Below are positions 26,262 to 36,027 of a DNA stretch of 64,000 nucleotides, piece by piece. This DNA is from Pontibacter flavimaris (GTDB lineage Bacteria > Bacteroidota > Bacteroidia > Cytophagales > Hymenobacteraceae). Within the stretch, counting starts at the first letter, position 1. Every line of letters begins with the position of its first letter. The notes under the pieces are model-generated. The model saw only the letters and a program-made list of their open reading frames with translations. It did not search any database and was not told the DNA's origin. The translations under genes were made by a program, and so were the position numbers. The stretch covers positions 62,001-126,000 of the forward strand of contig NZ_LVWA01000008.1 in the NCBI RefSeq assembly GCF_001907195.1, given 5' to 3'.

Positions 26262-27911
26262 TCAGCCTTTTTGCAGGAGGTGGCTCAGGTCGCCGGCCCG
26301 GAACCAGCGGTAGCCGTAAGCTTCCAGGGTTATGTAGTGCCTGCCTTTTTCATCTGCCGTACTTTCCTCATTTTTCATCAGGTCAATCAGCCTGTGCTCC
26401 TCTTTCTCCTTCAGATTCAGCACTACCTCGTGGGCCCTTTCATCAAAATTATGGAAGATGAGCAGCGAACTGCCCTGCCAGCTATAGTGCATGCACAGCA
26501 CGCACGGGTTCCCGCTCTCCAGGAGTTGCCAGTCGCCCCAGCCAATCTCGGTGCACTCCTGGCGCAGGCGTATCATGGTGGTCATCCAGTTCAGGAGCGA
26601 GTCGGGTTCGCGGCGCTGGGTCTCCACATTTACGTGCTTGTAGGCATAGGGGCCTTTGTCTATGACCGGGTGTATGAGCTTGTCGGCCTCCGAGAAGCCC
26701 GCCTGCTTCTCAGCAGACCACTGCATCGGGGTGCGCACCGCGTCGCGTTCGTTCAGGCTCAAGTCCTCGCCCATGCCAATCTCGTCGCCATAGCGGATAA
26801 CGGGCGCACCCGGCAGCGAGAACATGAGGCTGTAGGCCAGTTCGGTTTGCTGGCGGTTGCCCAGCATGGGGGAGAGCCTCCGCCGGATGCCGCGGTCATA
26901 GAGCTGCATGTGCTTTTCCGGTCCGAAGCGGGCGAAAACCTTCTGCCGCTGCTCCTCCGTCAGGCGGCCCAGGTCCAACTCGTCGTGGTTGCGCAGAAAA
27001 TGGGCCCACTGCGAGGTCGGGTGCGTCATCCGGGTAGACTCCAGCGCCTCTTTCAGCGGTTCTATCTCGCCGGAGGCCAGCGCGTAGAACAGGTGCTGGT
27101 TCACGTAGAAGTTAAACATCATGTGGATGCCCTCACCCTCCTCTCCAAAATACTTCTTGGTCTCTTCGGGCAGCACGTTCGCTTCGCCCAGGAAAATGGC
27201 ATCGCCCTGCCGCCACTGCATGAAGCGACTCATCTGGCGCAGGTAGTCGAATTTCAGCTCGGGCTTGGCGGCCCCCGGAGCGGGTGTCTCTATCAGGAAA
27301 GGCACGGCATCTACCCGGAAACCCGCTACCCCCAGCTCCAGCCAGAAGCCTATGATCCGCATGATCTCCTCGCGCACCTCAGGGTTGTCGATGTTAAGGT
27401 CGGGCTGAAAGTTGTAGAAACGGTGGTAGTAGTAGGCCTTTGCTTTCTTATCGTAGGTCCAGGTGGCGTGCTGCACTCCCGGGAAGACCATGCCCTCATC
27501 CCAGTCCGAGGGTTTTTTCTCCGACCACACGTACCAGTCGCGGTGCTTGGCGTCCTTGCTGCTGCGCGCGTCCTGGAACCAAGGGTGCTGGTCGGAGGTA
27601 TGGTTCACCACCAGATCGATGATGACCTTGATGCCGCGCTTTTTGGCCTGGTGCATGAACTCGACAAAGTTACCGCTGGAGCCGTGGCGCTGGTCTACCC
27701 CATAAAAATCCATGACGTCATAGCCGTTGTCCTTATTGGGCGTGGGCTGGAAAGGAGCCAGCCAGACCGTGTCGATGCCCATGGCATGCAGGTAATCCAG
27801 CCGGCGGGCCAGCCCCTGAAAGTCACCGACGCCATCGCCGTTGTAATCCATAAAAGTTTCCAGGTCCAGGCTGTAGATAACCGCATTCTTGTACCAGAGT
27901 TCTTCTGTCAT
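26262..27911 (-). CDS. GH13 alpha-amylase-family enzyme, trehalose synthase-like
   Basis: 549 residues. A (beta/alpha)8 barrel with the GH13 regions in order: VNHTSD; GFRVDAVPFL (Asp nucleophile); FLGEANVLPEE (acid/base Glu); FLRNHDELDL (third Asp). The opening WYKNAVIYSLDLETFMDYNGDGVGD split by loop, and WLAPFQPTPNKDNGYDV, resemble trehalose synthase (maltose alpha-glucosyltransferase) and close GH13 relatives. A short C-terminal beta domain ends the protein; there is no kinase fusion. Substrate is therefore likely maltose/trehalose or short alpha-glucans. It faces the GreA-like gene across a 65-bp spacer in the same orientation. Confidence 0.85.
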   Translation of the reverse strand: MTEELWYKNAVIYSLDLETFMDYNGDGVGDFQGLARRLDYLHAMGIDTVWLAPFQPTPNKDNGYDVMDFYGVDQRHGSSGNFVEFMHQAKKRGIKVIIDLVVNHTSDQHPWFQDARSSKDAKHRDWYVWSEKKPSDWDEGMVFPGVQHATWTYDKKAKAYYYHRFYNFQPDLNIDNPEVREEIMRIIGFWLELGVAGFRVDAVPFLIETPAPGAAKPELKFDYLRQMSRFMQWRQGDAIFLGEANVLPEETKKYFGEEGEGIHMMFNFYVNQHLFYALASGEIEPLKEALESTRMTHPTSQWAHFLRNHDELDLGRLTEEQRQKVFARFGPEKHMQLYDRGIRRRLSPMLGNRQQTELAYSLMFSLPGAPVIRYGDEIGMGEDLSLNERDAVRTPMQWSAEKQAGFSEADKLIHPVIDKGPYAYKHVNVETQRREPDSLLNWMTTMIRLRQECTEIGWGDWQLLESGNPCVLCMHYSWQGSSLLIFHNFDERAHEVVLNLKEKEEHRLIDLMKNEESTADEKGRHYITLEAYGYRWFRAGDLSHLLQKG

Positions 27912-28085
27912 GGCAGGGGTGTTTTTACAAAGTATAGGCTATGTATGATTTATGCCTTGTACGGATGCAGGCATGCGTATAGTTGGCCCGGCCTCGAGTT
28001 TATACGTTGTGCAAGAGGCAGAAAAGCCACGGCAGGCACAGGAAAACCTCCCGCGCCTGCCGTGGCTTCAACAGATCAATATGAC

Positions 28086-29231
28086 TTATTCCGTGTCGTT
28101 CTCCTTATCCAGCTCCACCTCTTTCTCAACTTCTTTTACCTCTTCCACAAGTATAAACCCATGCTCCGCGGCGTGGGCAGCGGCAGCGGCCGTGTCCTTC
28201 ACCAGCACCATTTCCACCTCACCGCTGGCCTTCAGCTCGTCAGCTATCCTGGTTACGGCCTGGGTGCGCTTGGCTACATTCACATCCCGTATGTAGATGG
28301 CCATGATGCGGCCCGGGTGGTTCTTCACCACTTCATGATAAATCGGTGCGTCCTGCTGGCCACTGTCTCCTATAAGTATAAAGTCGAGGTGCGGGTAGGT
28401 GATCAGGATGTTCTCGATCTCCTTATACTTGTGGCTCATGTGGTCGGAGTGGCCCAGCTTGCTCTCGTCTATGCCAAAGTCGCGGAGCAGGAGCGGGCCT
28501 TCCGGAATCTCGTTCAGCTCCAGGAAGTGGTACAGCAGGTCGTAGTTGTTCCAGGGACTGCTGCTCACGTAGAAGAAGGGGTTGTTGCGCTTGCCGTTGC
28601 GGCCAAGTTGCAGCGACTTGTAGAACTGCGACACCCCATGGAAGGGGATGCGGGTGTGGGCGTTGTTCAGCAGCACGTTGCGGCCCGTCTGCAGCAGGCT
28701 GGTGGCGCCGGTGCGCACAATGGTGTCGTCTATGTCGGAGATAATGCCGTACTCCGCGTCGGGTGGCGGCACCAGCACGTAAGCGGTCTCCTTTAGGCCC
28801 GGCTCAAAGTTGTGCACCGGGGCTTCTTTCAGTTCCAGCTCTATCGGGTGCCAGATATCAGCCAGGTGCAGGGGCTTTTCAGGCTTGAGGTTCAGCACAA
28901 AGTAGCCTTCCACATCGGTGGTGATTTCGTGCAGCTGGTTTTGCAGGCAGAGCTGTACGCGGGCGTTCGGGATCTCGTCGCTCTCAAAGCGGCGGTACAT
29001 GTTCAGCAGGTTCTCCCAGGTGGTATCGTTCTCCTCGGAGTGCTGTATGCCTTTGTCTACCAGCACACGCCCTTTTACATAGAGGCGCTCGGGGGTGCCG
29101 TAGCTGCGGTAGGTTACGATCTGCAGCGGGCGGTTCAGTTTAAGCTTGTTCTTTAACTGGAAGGTGAGCAGGTCCAGTTTCTCCTCTCCCCGCAGAATAG
29201 CCTTGGTGACAGAGTTCTTTATTTTCTTCAT
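28086..29231 (-). CDS. App1-family (DUF2183) phosphatase
   Basis: About 381 residues from the Met of MKKIKNSVTKAILRGEEKLD (a Met five residues upstream is the alternative). The catalytic HAD-type motif is ISDIDDTIVRTG (DxDxT) near the middle, and FILIGDSGQQDAPIYHEV is the metal-binding motif. Yeast App1 is a Mg-dependent phosphatidate phosphatase; bacterial members are annotated by that domain. The N-terminal half (RSYGTPERLYVKGRVL) is the family's usual leading beta domain. Substrate in bacteria unproven. Confidence 0.85.
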   Translation of the reverse strand: MKKIKNSVTKAILRGEEKLDLLTFQLKNKLKLNRPLQIVTYRSYGTPERLYVKGRVLVDKGIQHSEENDTTWENLLNMYRRFESDEIPNARVQLCLQNQLHEITTDVEGYFVLNLKPEKPLHLADIWHPIELELKEAPVHNFEPGLKETAYVLVPPPDAEYGIISDIDDTIVRTGATSLLQTGRNVLLNNAHTRIPFHGVSQFYKSLQLGRNGKRNNPFFYVSSSPWNNYDLLYHFLELNEIPEGPLLLRDFGIDESKLGHSDHMSHKYKEIENILITYPHLDFILIGDSGQQDAPIYHEVVKNHPGRIMAIYIRDVNVAKRTQAVTRIADELKASGEVEMVLVKDTAAAAAHAAEHGFILVEEVKEVEKEVELDKENDTE

Positions 29232-29250
29232 AGTTCTGTAGTGCATAAGT

Positions 29251-29285
29251 ACAAAGTGCCCGCCGGGTTGGGGCAGGCACTTTGT
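29251..29285 (-). terminator. Hairpin after the second M48 peptidase gene
   Basis: ACAAAGTGCC pairs with GGCACTTTGT across a 15-base loop just beyond the stop codon of the M48 gene, in line with an intrinsic terminator on the minus strand. Confidence 0.6.
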
Positions 29286-29291
29286 TATTCG

Positions 29292-30125
29292 TTAAATCCC
29301 GAGTGAGGTTTTCAAACCCTGAAAATCGGAGTCTGGGGCGGAGGCGGTGCTGCAGCCGCGCTCCTGCGCCAGTTGCTGTATGTGCTCGATACGGTTGCCC
29401 GGGCTGGGGTGTGTGCTCAGAAACTCGGGTGTCGCCCCTTGTTGCTCCTCCTGCTCCATCTTCACGAAAAAGCCAGCCGCCCCGTCGCAGGCGTAGTGGC
29501 GGGTGCCACTTAGGTAGGCCACAGAGGCCTCGTCTGCCTCTGTTTCGGCATCGCGGCTGAATTTAAGGCCGGCCAGCGTACCCGAGAGCTGCGCCGCGAT
29601 CTGCTTCAGTGTGCCGGGGTTGTTGCCCAGCGCCACCGACAGCAACAGGGCAATACCATAGTCGCGCTGCAGCTGCTTTACGCTGTGGCGTTTGTCGGCG
29701 TGGGCAATCTCGTGGGCCAGCACCCCGGCAAAGTGGTCCTCGTCGTCCAGGTACTTGATCAAACCGGTGAACACGTAAATCTGGCCACCGGGAGAGGCGA
29801 AGGCGTTGAGCGTCTCATCGTCCTTAATAATTTTAACCGTCCAGGGGAATTCCTCCTGATACTTCACCTCGCCGGAGGTAAGCACGCGGTTTACGATGCG
29901 GTCCAGGTGCTGGTAGGCTTTCTGGGTGTTGGCGTTGGAGCTGTTGCGCTCCAGCAGCTTGCCTTGCGCGCGGTACGTGGAGTCTACCTCATGGGCAACC
30001 TGCTGGCCCAGGTTCACATCGTCCTGTATCGAGAAGATCACGCCGTCGTTGCTGTCGCAGCTGCTGAAGGAGAGCATGCCCGCTATGGCCAAAAGCCACA
30101 CAGGCGTGTAGAGTAGTTTTTTCAT
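29292..30125 (-). CDS. M48 family zinc metallopeptidase lipoprotein (copy 2)
   Basis: 277 residues. Signal peptide with lipobox FSSC (Cys23). The zinc motif HEIAH is at residues 138-142, the third ligand lies in RDAETEADEASVAYL, and NAFASPGGQIYVFTGLI is the conserved M48 strand. The C-terminal LSTHPSPGNRIEHI is shared with the first M48 gene (MQTHPNPGNRMARI), so the two are paralogues. Probably a periplasmic or outer-membrane protein quality-control protease. Confidence 0.9.
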   Translation of the reverse strand: MKKLLYTPVWLLAIAGMLSFSSCDSNDGVIFSIQDDVNLGQQVAHEVDSTYRAQGKLLERNSSNANTQKAYQHLDRIVNRVLTSGEVKYQEEFPWTVKIIKDDETLNAFASPGGQIYVFTGLIKYLDDEDHFAGVLAHEIAHADKRHSVKQLQRDYGIALLLSVALGNNPGTLKQIAAQLSGTLAGLKFSRDAETEADEASVAYLSGTRHYACDGAAGFFVKMEQEEQQGATPEFLSTHPSPGNRIEHIQQLAQERGCSTASAPDSDFQGLKTSLGI

Positions 30126-30301
30126 GTTATGAGTAAAGCATTTAAGGGTGCAACGCAGTACCTCTGCATTATTATACAGCCCACGGCAAATATATGGCCA
30201 AAAGCTGTAGAAATGGGCATTGCAACCTGCTTTACGTGGGCAGGGGCCTTTCTTGTTACAGGGTAAACACCGTCAAATCAGTGCAGAACGGGAATAAAAA
30301 A

Positions 30302-30327
30302 AGCCCTCGGTAAAACCAAGGGCTCTC
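30302..30327 (-). terminator. Terminator after the M16 peptidase gene
   Basis: AGCCCTCGG pairs with CCAAGGGCT (one G-T pair) around a TAAAA loop, with a long A run on the left, which is a U tract on the minus strand. Confidence 0.8.
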
Positions 30328-30344
30328 TTCGTGTAGTATGTGGT

Positions 30345-33194
30345 TTATTTTACGGATGAGCTGGCAATCGGGTTGCCGTCTGTGTCCAGTTCCACGATCT
30401 CGTAGTTCAGGGCCTCCAGTTTCGGAAGCACCGTCTTCTTATCGCCTACCACCACAATGTGCATGTTGGCTACCGGCAGGTGCCTGGCCGCCAGCGCGTC
30501 TATTTCCTGCTTCGTGATGCTGTTCAGGATGTCGGTTTGCTTCTTCACGAAGTCCTTGTTCAGGTCAAACCGCAGGATGCGGCCCAGGAAATTGGCTTTC
30601 TGGTAAGGCGTCTCGTACTGTCGGGCGTCAGCCTGGCCGATAGAGCTCTTCATGAACTGCAGCTCGTCCTCCTTAATGCCATTCTTTTGGAAGTCAGACA
30701 GCTCTTTCATGAACTCGGTAACCGACTCGGCGGTGGCATCGGCGCGCACGCCGGCAGAGGCCGTGAACGGACCTGCATACTTGCTGCCGCTGAAGTAGGA
30801 GCGGGCCCCGTAGGTATAGCCTTTGTCCTCGCGCAGGTTCAGGTTGATGCGGCTGTTGAAGGCGCCACCCAGGTTGTAGTTCATCAGGCCCAGCTTATAG
30901 TACTCGCCGGTGGCGTCGAATGGCATGGCCATGTAGCCGATCCTGATCTCCGACTGTGCCGCATCCGGCTTATCCACCAGGTAAATGCGCGTCTTCTCAA
31001 TGGCCGGAGCCTTGGTTTCAGCAGGCAGCTGCACGTTTTTCTTCTTCCATTTCTTCAGGAAGTCGAGTTTGCCCATCAGCTCTTTCTCCGAGATGTCGCC
31101 CACCACAACCAGCTCCGTTACAGAAGGGGAGTAGTAGCTGTTGTAGAACTGCTTCACGTCGTCCAGGGTGATGTTCTCCACCGTTTCGGAAGTACCGGAG
31201 GTAGGGATGGACATGATGTGGTTGTTGCCATAAAGCAGTTTGTTATACACGCTGCTGGCGATGGCCGTAGGCTGTGTGGCCTGGTTGGCGATGCCTTCCA
31301 GTTGCTGTTTCTTGAGGCGCTCGAAATCATCCGGGTTAAACTTAGGCCTGAAGAGGCGCTCCTCCAGCAGGGCAAGTGTTTTATCCAGGTTCTTCTTCAG
31401 CGACTGCACGATAACGTAGGTATCGTCCTGGCCGGAGCCAACGCGGATGGAACTGCCCAGCTTGTCGAGCTCGTTGCTGAACTGCTCCGAAGTATAGTTC
31501 TGGGTATCCTCGTTCAGCATGTCGGCGGTCAGGGAGGCAATGCCAGCCTTAGCCGGGTTATTGGCTGCCAGGCGATGCCCGCCTTTTATACTTAGCTGCA
31601 GGGTAACGGTCGGGATCTCGTTGGTGTTGGTGCCGATCATCTTCAGGCCGTTCCTGAACTTGCCGGTGTAGTAGTTTGGCACCGCCACCACTGGGTTCTC
31701 GCCGGCACCCGGGCGCTTGGTGCGATCAAAGGTGTCTACAGCTTTGGTATACTTCAGGCCGCTGTACTCGTCTGCTCCGGCGGTATAGCCACTCTGGTCG
31801 ACGGTGTAGTTATCCGCTTTTGCCAGCAGCTCAGCCTTGCCTTTTGGCACCACGCTAAGTATAACGGCGGGCTTACCTTTAATGTATTGGTTGTACACAC
31901 GCTGCACATCCTCCTTCGTTACCGACTGGATGCGCTTGATCTCCTCCTGTAGGTAGTTCGGGTTGTTGCGGAAGGTCTCGTAATAGGCCAGCTGCGATAC
32001 TTTGCCGCTCACGCTGGCCATGCGGTTGATCAGGCTCGACTCGGCCTGCGCCTTGAAGCGCTGCAGGTCCTCCTCGTTAATGCCGCGCGTCTCGAACTCG
32101 GCGATGGATTTACGGGCCAGCTCCTCGGTCTGCGCCAGCGGCGTGTTCGGGTACGCCATCACGGTAATGCCGAACTCGCCGGCCAGCTCCGAAGTAGAGT
32201 TAAACACGGAGGCCTGCATGGCTTTCTGCTCTTTCACAAAGTTCTTGTAGAAGATCGAGTTCTTGCCCTGGCCCAGGACCTCGGCCAGCACGTCCAGCGC
32301 CGGCTCGTCTTTGTGCCCCGACTCCGGCGACGGGAAGGTCATGCGCAGCATCGGGAAGCGGATGTTATCCTCGTAGCTCACGTAGCGGTCCTTGTCCAGC
32401 TTGGCAGGCTGTGGCTTCATGTCCTGCACGGCCGGGCCGGCAGGGATGGAGCCGAAGTATTTCTCCACCAGCTTCACTACTTCCTCCGGCTTCACGTCGC
32501 CGCCTACGGTAAGCGTGGCGTTGTTAGGGCCGTACCAGCGCAGGAAGAAGTTCTTCAGGTCGTTCACATTCACCCGGTTCAGGTCCTCGATGTAGCCGAT
32601 GGTGGTCCAGGAGTAGGGGTGGCCGTAGGGGTAGAGGTTCTTGGAGGTCATCTCGTACACCAGGCCGTAAGGGCGGTTGTCGTAGTTCTGGCCGCGCTCG
32701 TTCTTCACCGTCTCGCGCTGCACCTCAAACTTTGGCTGCGTTACGGCGTCGAGCAGGAAGCCCATGCGGTCGGCCTCCAGCCACAGGGCCGTCTCCAACT
32801 GGTTGCTAGGTACGGTTTCGAAGTAGTTGGTGCGGTCGCGGTTGGTAGTGCCGTTCAACGTGCCACCGGATTCAGAAACGATCTTGAAGTGCTCCTCGTC
32901 GGCCACGTTGTCGGAGCCCTGGAACATCATGTGCTCAAAAAAGTGCGCGAAGCCCGACTTGCCCACCTCCTCGCGGCCGGAGCCGACGTGGTAGGTTACG
33001 TCCACGTGTACCACCGGGTCAGAGTTGTCCTCGTGCACGATCAGGGTGAGGCCGTTGGGGAGTTTATACTTGGTATAAGGGATCACCAGTTCGTCGCCTT
33101 GCCTGGTTACCTTTTCCACGAGTTTAGTCTGGGCCTCGGCTACGCTTACCACACTTGCGGTAAGCAGGATGCTCAGCACGGTTTTGTTCATCAT
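30345..33194 (-). CDS. M16 family (pitrilysin-type) zinc metallopeptidase, secreted
   Basis: 949 residues with a signal peptide (VLSILLTASVVSVAEAQ). The inverted zinc motif HxxEH is His84-Phe-Phe-Glu87-His88 (FAHFFEHMMFQ), and the downstream Glu is in TVKNERGQNYDNRP. Two M16 repeats follow, the second (from about residue 520) lacking the zinc motif, as in two-domain pitrilysins. The C-terminal repeat contains REDKGYTYGARSYF, the usual substrate-wall segment. It would degrade peptides in the periplasm. Two adjacent Met codons (1 and 2) are equally possible starts. Confidence 0.92.
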   Translation of the reverse strand: MMNKTVLSILLTASVVSVAEAQTKLVEKVTRQGDELVIPYTKYKLPNGLTLIVHEDNSDPVVHVDVTYHVGSGREEVGKSGFAHFFEHMMFQGSDNVADEEHFKIVSESGGTLNGTTNRDRTNYFETVPSNQLETALWLEADRMGFLLDAVTQPKFEVQRETVKNERGQNYDNRPYGLVYEMTSKNLYPYGHPYSWTTIGYIEDLNRVNVNDLKNFFLRWYGPNNATLTVGGDVKPEEVVKLVEKYFGSIPAGPAVQDMKPQPAKLDKDRYVSYEDNIRFPMLRMTFPSPESGHKDEPALDVLAEVLGQGKNSIFYKNFVKEQKAMQASVFNSTSELAGEFGITVMAYPNTPLAQTEELARKSIAEFETRGINEEDLQRFKAQAESSLINRMASVSGKVSQLAYYETFRNNPNYLQEEIKRIQSVTKEDVQRVYNQYIKGKPAVILSVVPKGKAELLAKADNYTVDQSGYTAGADEYSGLKYTKAVDTFDRTKRPGAGENPVVAVPNYYTGKFRNGLKMIGTNTNEIPTVTLQLSIKGGHRLAANNPAKAGIASLTADMLNEDTQNYTSEQFSNELDKLGSSIRVGSGQDDTYVIVQSLKKNLDKTLALLEERLFRPKFNPDDFERLKKQQLEGIANQATQPTAIASSVYNKLLYGNNHIMSIPTSGTSETVENITLDDVKQFYNSYYSPSVTELVVVGDISEKELMGKLDFLKKWKKKNVQLPAETKAPAIEKTRIYLVDKPDAAQSEIRIGYMAMPFDATGEYYKLGLMNYNLGGAFNSRINLNLREDKGYTYGARSYFSGSKYAGPFTASAGVRADATAESVTEFMKELSDFQKNGIKEDELQFMKSSIGQADARQYETPYQKANFLGRILRFDLNKDFVKKQTDILNSITKQEIDALAARHLPVANMHIVVVGDKKTVLPKLEALNYEIVELDTDGNPIASSSVK

Positions 33195-33274
33195 GTGCGC
33201 TATTGTTTGGTGAATGTTTTCTCAAACAATATAGCAAAAAGCAAGGAGAATATTAAAATAATATAGACGAACCG

Positions 33275-33679
33275 CTATTTTGTCGCGCTCAACACCTGTC
33301 TGGCGAACATCACGGAAACCGTGAGGGTGAGCAGGGAGATAACCAGCATGGCTGTGGTGAGCAGGAAGGCCATACCGGCCGTTTCGGCGCTGTCCGGCCC
33401 CTGCGGCTGCTGCACCATGCCCAGCAGGCGCGTGAAATACGTGGCCGCCCGCCAGCCCAGCAGCAGCGTGAGCAGCCCCGCCTCGGCCGTGCCCAGCATA
33501 AAGCCCCAGCGCTTGCCCCGGTTCAGGAAGTGCCCGGCTGTCAGTCCGATCAAGCCCCCAGCGGCACCGGTAAAGAGTGCCGTGTTGGCCTGCTCGCCGG
33601 CTAAATCGACGGCCACCACGCCGCAACCCAGTAAAAAGAATCCGAAGAAGGCGTAGAGGTAGGATATGTTTTTATGCAT
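33275..33679 (-). CDS. TMEM14-like small membrane protein
   Basis: 134 residues with four hydrophobic helices. The stretch GAAGGLIGLTAGHFL followed by KRWGFMLGTAEAGLLTLLLGWRA matches the glycine-rich TMEM14 (Tmemb_14) repeat pattern. Function in bacteria unknown. It reads away from the repeat island at 33,780. Confidence 0.65.
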   Translation of the reverse strand: MHKNISYLYAFFGFFLLGCGVVAVDLAGEQANTALFTGAAGGLIGLTAGHFLNRGKRWGFMLGTAEAGLLTLLLGWRAATYFTRLLGMVQQPQGPDSAETAGMAFLLTTAMLVISLLTLTVSVMFARQVLSATK

Positions 33680-34191
33680 GGCGCGGTTTGGGTGTGTATG
33701 GGTGGTAAAGATAAAGCAGAAAGATGAGAGTTGGAAAGGGAAGGTGTTGTTGCCGGGCGGCTGGCTTCAAAAGTTTATGCTTTATACTTTGGCTATACTT
33801 TTATACTTCTTCCTCTTCCTGGCGCAAGCGTCCGCTTGTGCCTCTCTTAGCCGCTGCTTCCTTCCACTTGACACAAGCTATACTTACTAGCTTCCGCTGA
33901 TCCTCCAGACTTACATGCCTACCGTTGCATTTATACTTTGGCTCCCTCCAGGCCGGGAGGCCTCGCCTTCGGGCATCGCGCTGGGAGCTTTTCCTGCCCT
34001 CGTACCTCGGGCTGCCTCGCTTGCAGCTCGTCACCGGAAAAACTCGCATAGGCGCTCAACCCAAAGGCTGGAATCAGATTCGATAGCTGCTGCTAACGGA
34101 GCTTGAACCAAAGTCCCCCTTGGAAGGGGGCAGGGGGATGATCGTCTGCGGAGGAAAGGACTGGGTATCATTTCAATAGCTTCGGCTATCT

Positions 34192-34261
34192 TGTCATCTC
34201 GACCTTCGGGAGAGATCTCTTTAGAATTTCGGATAGATCTCTCGCCCTGCTCGAGATGACA
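34192..34261. repeat. Module A, second copy
   Basis: TGTCATCTCGACC at the left end and CTCGAGATGACA at the right, with GAGAGATCTC and GATCTCTC inside. Confidence 0.85.
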
Positions 34262-34325
34262 GTAAAGTATAGCAAGTACTAAATTCCCCTCCTTGGAGGG
34301 GCTAGGGGTGGGTTTATACCTGTAG

Positions 34326-34345
34326 GGACAGGTCGCGACCTGTCC
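34326..34345. repeat. Module B palindrome
   Basis: Perfect palindrome built on GACAGGTCGCGACCTGTC. Other copies at 39,755, 48,071, 59,858 (one change) and 62,789, usually next to TAGG or CCTA and to module C. Confidence 0.9.
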
Positions 34346-34562
34346 GCGCGAAGAACAGCAGCTCCGAAATTTATACTTTAGTAAGAGCAGTTACCGAACT
34401 CCCTCCCCTGTTTTTAGGGGAGGGTTGGGGTGGGGTGAAAGCTGGGCAGTTGGACCCACCACTGCAAAACTCCATCTCCTGTTCCTAAAGAAAGGCTGTG
34501 CAGAAGGATACACCGCAACAACTTTTGCCCTAAACTAAAGTATTACCCTCTGAGGCCGGAAG

Positions 34563-35669
34563 ATGAAGAAGCCTCTGACTATGACGAAGCAAGAAATACA
34601 CGAATTATATGCTGACGCGGGGAAATCGGCGGCCTGGGCTGGCTTACGCTATACTTCTGACGAGAAGCCGGGCTATACCCGCAAGAAAGCAGGGAAGGGC
34701 TTTTATTTTCTGGATGAAAAGGGGGAGAAGGTAAGCGATGAAAAGGTGCTGGCCAGGCTGCAGGCGCTGGTGATTCCGCCTGCCTGGACCGATGTATGGA
34801 TCTGCAAATCTGCGAAAGGGCACCTGCAGGCTACCGGCCGCGATGCGAAGGGGCGCAAGCAGTATATTTACCACCCGCAGTGGCAGCAGGCCCGCAGCCT
34901 GACCAAGTTTGGGCGCATGATCGAGTTCGGGCACGCGCTGCCCAAACTGCGCGGGCAACTGCAGCAGGATATCGCCTCCCGCCACCTGGACCGCCGAAAA
35001 GTAACCGCGCTTGTCCTCACCCTGATGGATAACGCCCTGATCCGGATCGGCAACCGCAGCTATGCCAAGTCCAACGAGTCGTATGGGCTCACCACGCTGC
35101 GCGACAAGCATGTGAAGATCAACGGCAGTAGTATAAAGTTCTCGTTTGTGGGCAAAAAAGGCGTGGCCCAGGAGATAGACCTGAAGGATCGCCGCCTGGC
35201 CCGCCTTGTAAAGAAATGCAAGGACATACCCGGCTATGACCTGTTCCAGTATTTTGATGAGAGCGGGGAGCGGCAGACGCTGGAGTCGGGGGACGTGAAC
35301 GAGTACCTGCGCGAGGCGACTGCCCATAACTTCTCAGCTAAGGATTTCCGTACCTGGGGCGGCACCGTGCGCATGGTGGAGTGCCTGGAGAATGTGCTGG
35401 ATGAGGAGCCTGACCTGGATAAGGAAAAGGCCATTAAAGCGGCCGTGAAGGATGTGGCTAAAGGGCTGGGCAATACCCCGAGTGTGTGCAGCAAGTACTA
35501 CATCCATCCGGAGGTGGTCAATCTGTTCCGGGAAGACAGGCTGATGAACTACCTGAAGCGCCACGATGCCAGCAAACCGAAATCAAAGTACCTGTCGGGC
35601 ACAGAGGAACTGGTGCTGAAGATGCTGGAACGCGTGGCAAAGGAAAACGAGAAGAAAGCGGCAGCCTGA
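34563..35669 (+). CDS. DNA topoisomerase IB (poxvirus type)
   Basis: 368 residues. The N-terminal domain contains PPAWTDVWICKSAKGHLQATG and ends with GRDAKGRKQYIYHP, conserved in bacterial TopIB. The catalytic domain has ALIRIGNRSYAKSNESYGLTTL (catalytic Arg in RIGN) and KDFRTWGGT (Arg/His region). The nucleophile is Tyr312 or Tyr313 in SVCSKYYIHPEV. It relaxes supercoils by transient 3'-phosphotyrosyl linkage. Bacterial TopIB is accessory and scattered. The gene directly abuts repeat island 2. Confidence 0.93.
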   Translation: MKKPLTMTKQEIHELYADAGKSAAWAGLRYTSDEKPGYTRKKAGKGFYFLDEKGEKVSDEKVLARLQALVIPPAWTDVWICKSAKGHLQATGRDAKGRKQYIYHPQWQQARSLTKFGRMIEFGHALPKLRGQLQQDIASRHLDRRKVTALVLTLMDNALIRIGNRSYAKSNESYGLTTLRDKHVKINGSSIKFSFVGKKGVAQEIDLKDRRLARLVKKCKDIPGYDLFQYFDESGERQTLESGDVNEYLREATAHNFSAKDFRTWGGTVRMVECLENVLDEEPDLDKEKAIKAAVKDVAKGLGNTPSVCSKYYIHPEVVNLFREDRLMNYLKRHDASKPKSKYLSGTEELVLKMLERVAKENEKKAAA

Positions 35670-35684
35670 TCTATACTTTAATAC

Positions 35685-35925
35685 TTACCCACCCCTAACC
35701 CCTCCAAGGAGGGGAATCATATTAAAGTTGTTGGAATTCCCTTCATGGAGGGGGCCGTTAAGCTCTCATTTTTTGTCATCCTGAAAGGATCTTATTGGCC
35801 AGTAGCAACGGCTTCACCTACCGGCTACCAAGATTCTTAACAGAATGACAGAGTTTTTTAACAGCGGTGTAGCTAGAACTTAACGGCCCTACCTCCTTAA
35901 GGTTTAGGGGTGGGTTCATACCTTT
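35685..35925. repeat. Degraded repeat island (C modules and an A-like hairpin)
   Basis: CCACCCCTAACCCCTCCAAG begins a C module at 35,689. A hairpin with ends TGTCATCCTGA and AGAATGACA spans 35,773-35,850, with an inner pair CCGGTAG/TAGCCGG, related in form to module A but different in sequence. Another C-like fragment runs 35,885-35,920. Confidence 0.65.
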
Positions 35926-36027
35926 ACAAGGAGTAGTAAATCGCAATTTGAGTTTTATACTTGTCTGCAGTCTTAAGTATAAGTACTTGACTATATTACC
36001 TTTACATGCTGGCTCTTAAAGTATAAA

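Larger units (their letters stand above)
33817..34445 (-). repeat. Composite intergenic repeat island, copy 2
   Basis: Fills most of an ~880-bp divergent spacer. On the plus strand the order is D hairpin (GGCGCAAGCGTCCGCTTGTGCC region, 33,820-33,843), E (33,846-34,085), a GGAGCTTGAACCAAAGTCCC hairpin segment (to ~34,130), A (34,192-34,261), C (34,280-34,318), B (34,326-34,345) and a second C form (34,398-34,440). Orientation is opposite to copy 1 but the module order is the same. Confidence 0.85.

Noticed and set aside
26271..28796. Very long plus-strand frame opposite the GH13 and App1 genes
   Set aside because: It is the complement of two well-supported enzymes with intact catalytic motifs; its own sequence has no domain I recognise and is rich in His/Val/Gln typical of antisense frames.
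32313..33266. 317-residue plus-strand frame opposite the M16 peptidase
   Set aside because: Antisense shadow of a gene with signal peptide, zinc motif and full-length fold.
33801..34049. Frame of ~80 residues in repeat island 2, with a similar frame at 25,081
   Set aside because: Both are made by module E; the frame is broken in other E copies, so conservation is at DNA level.
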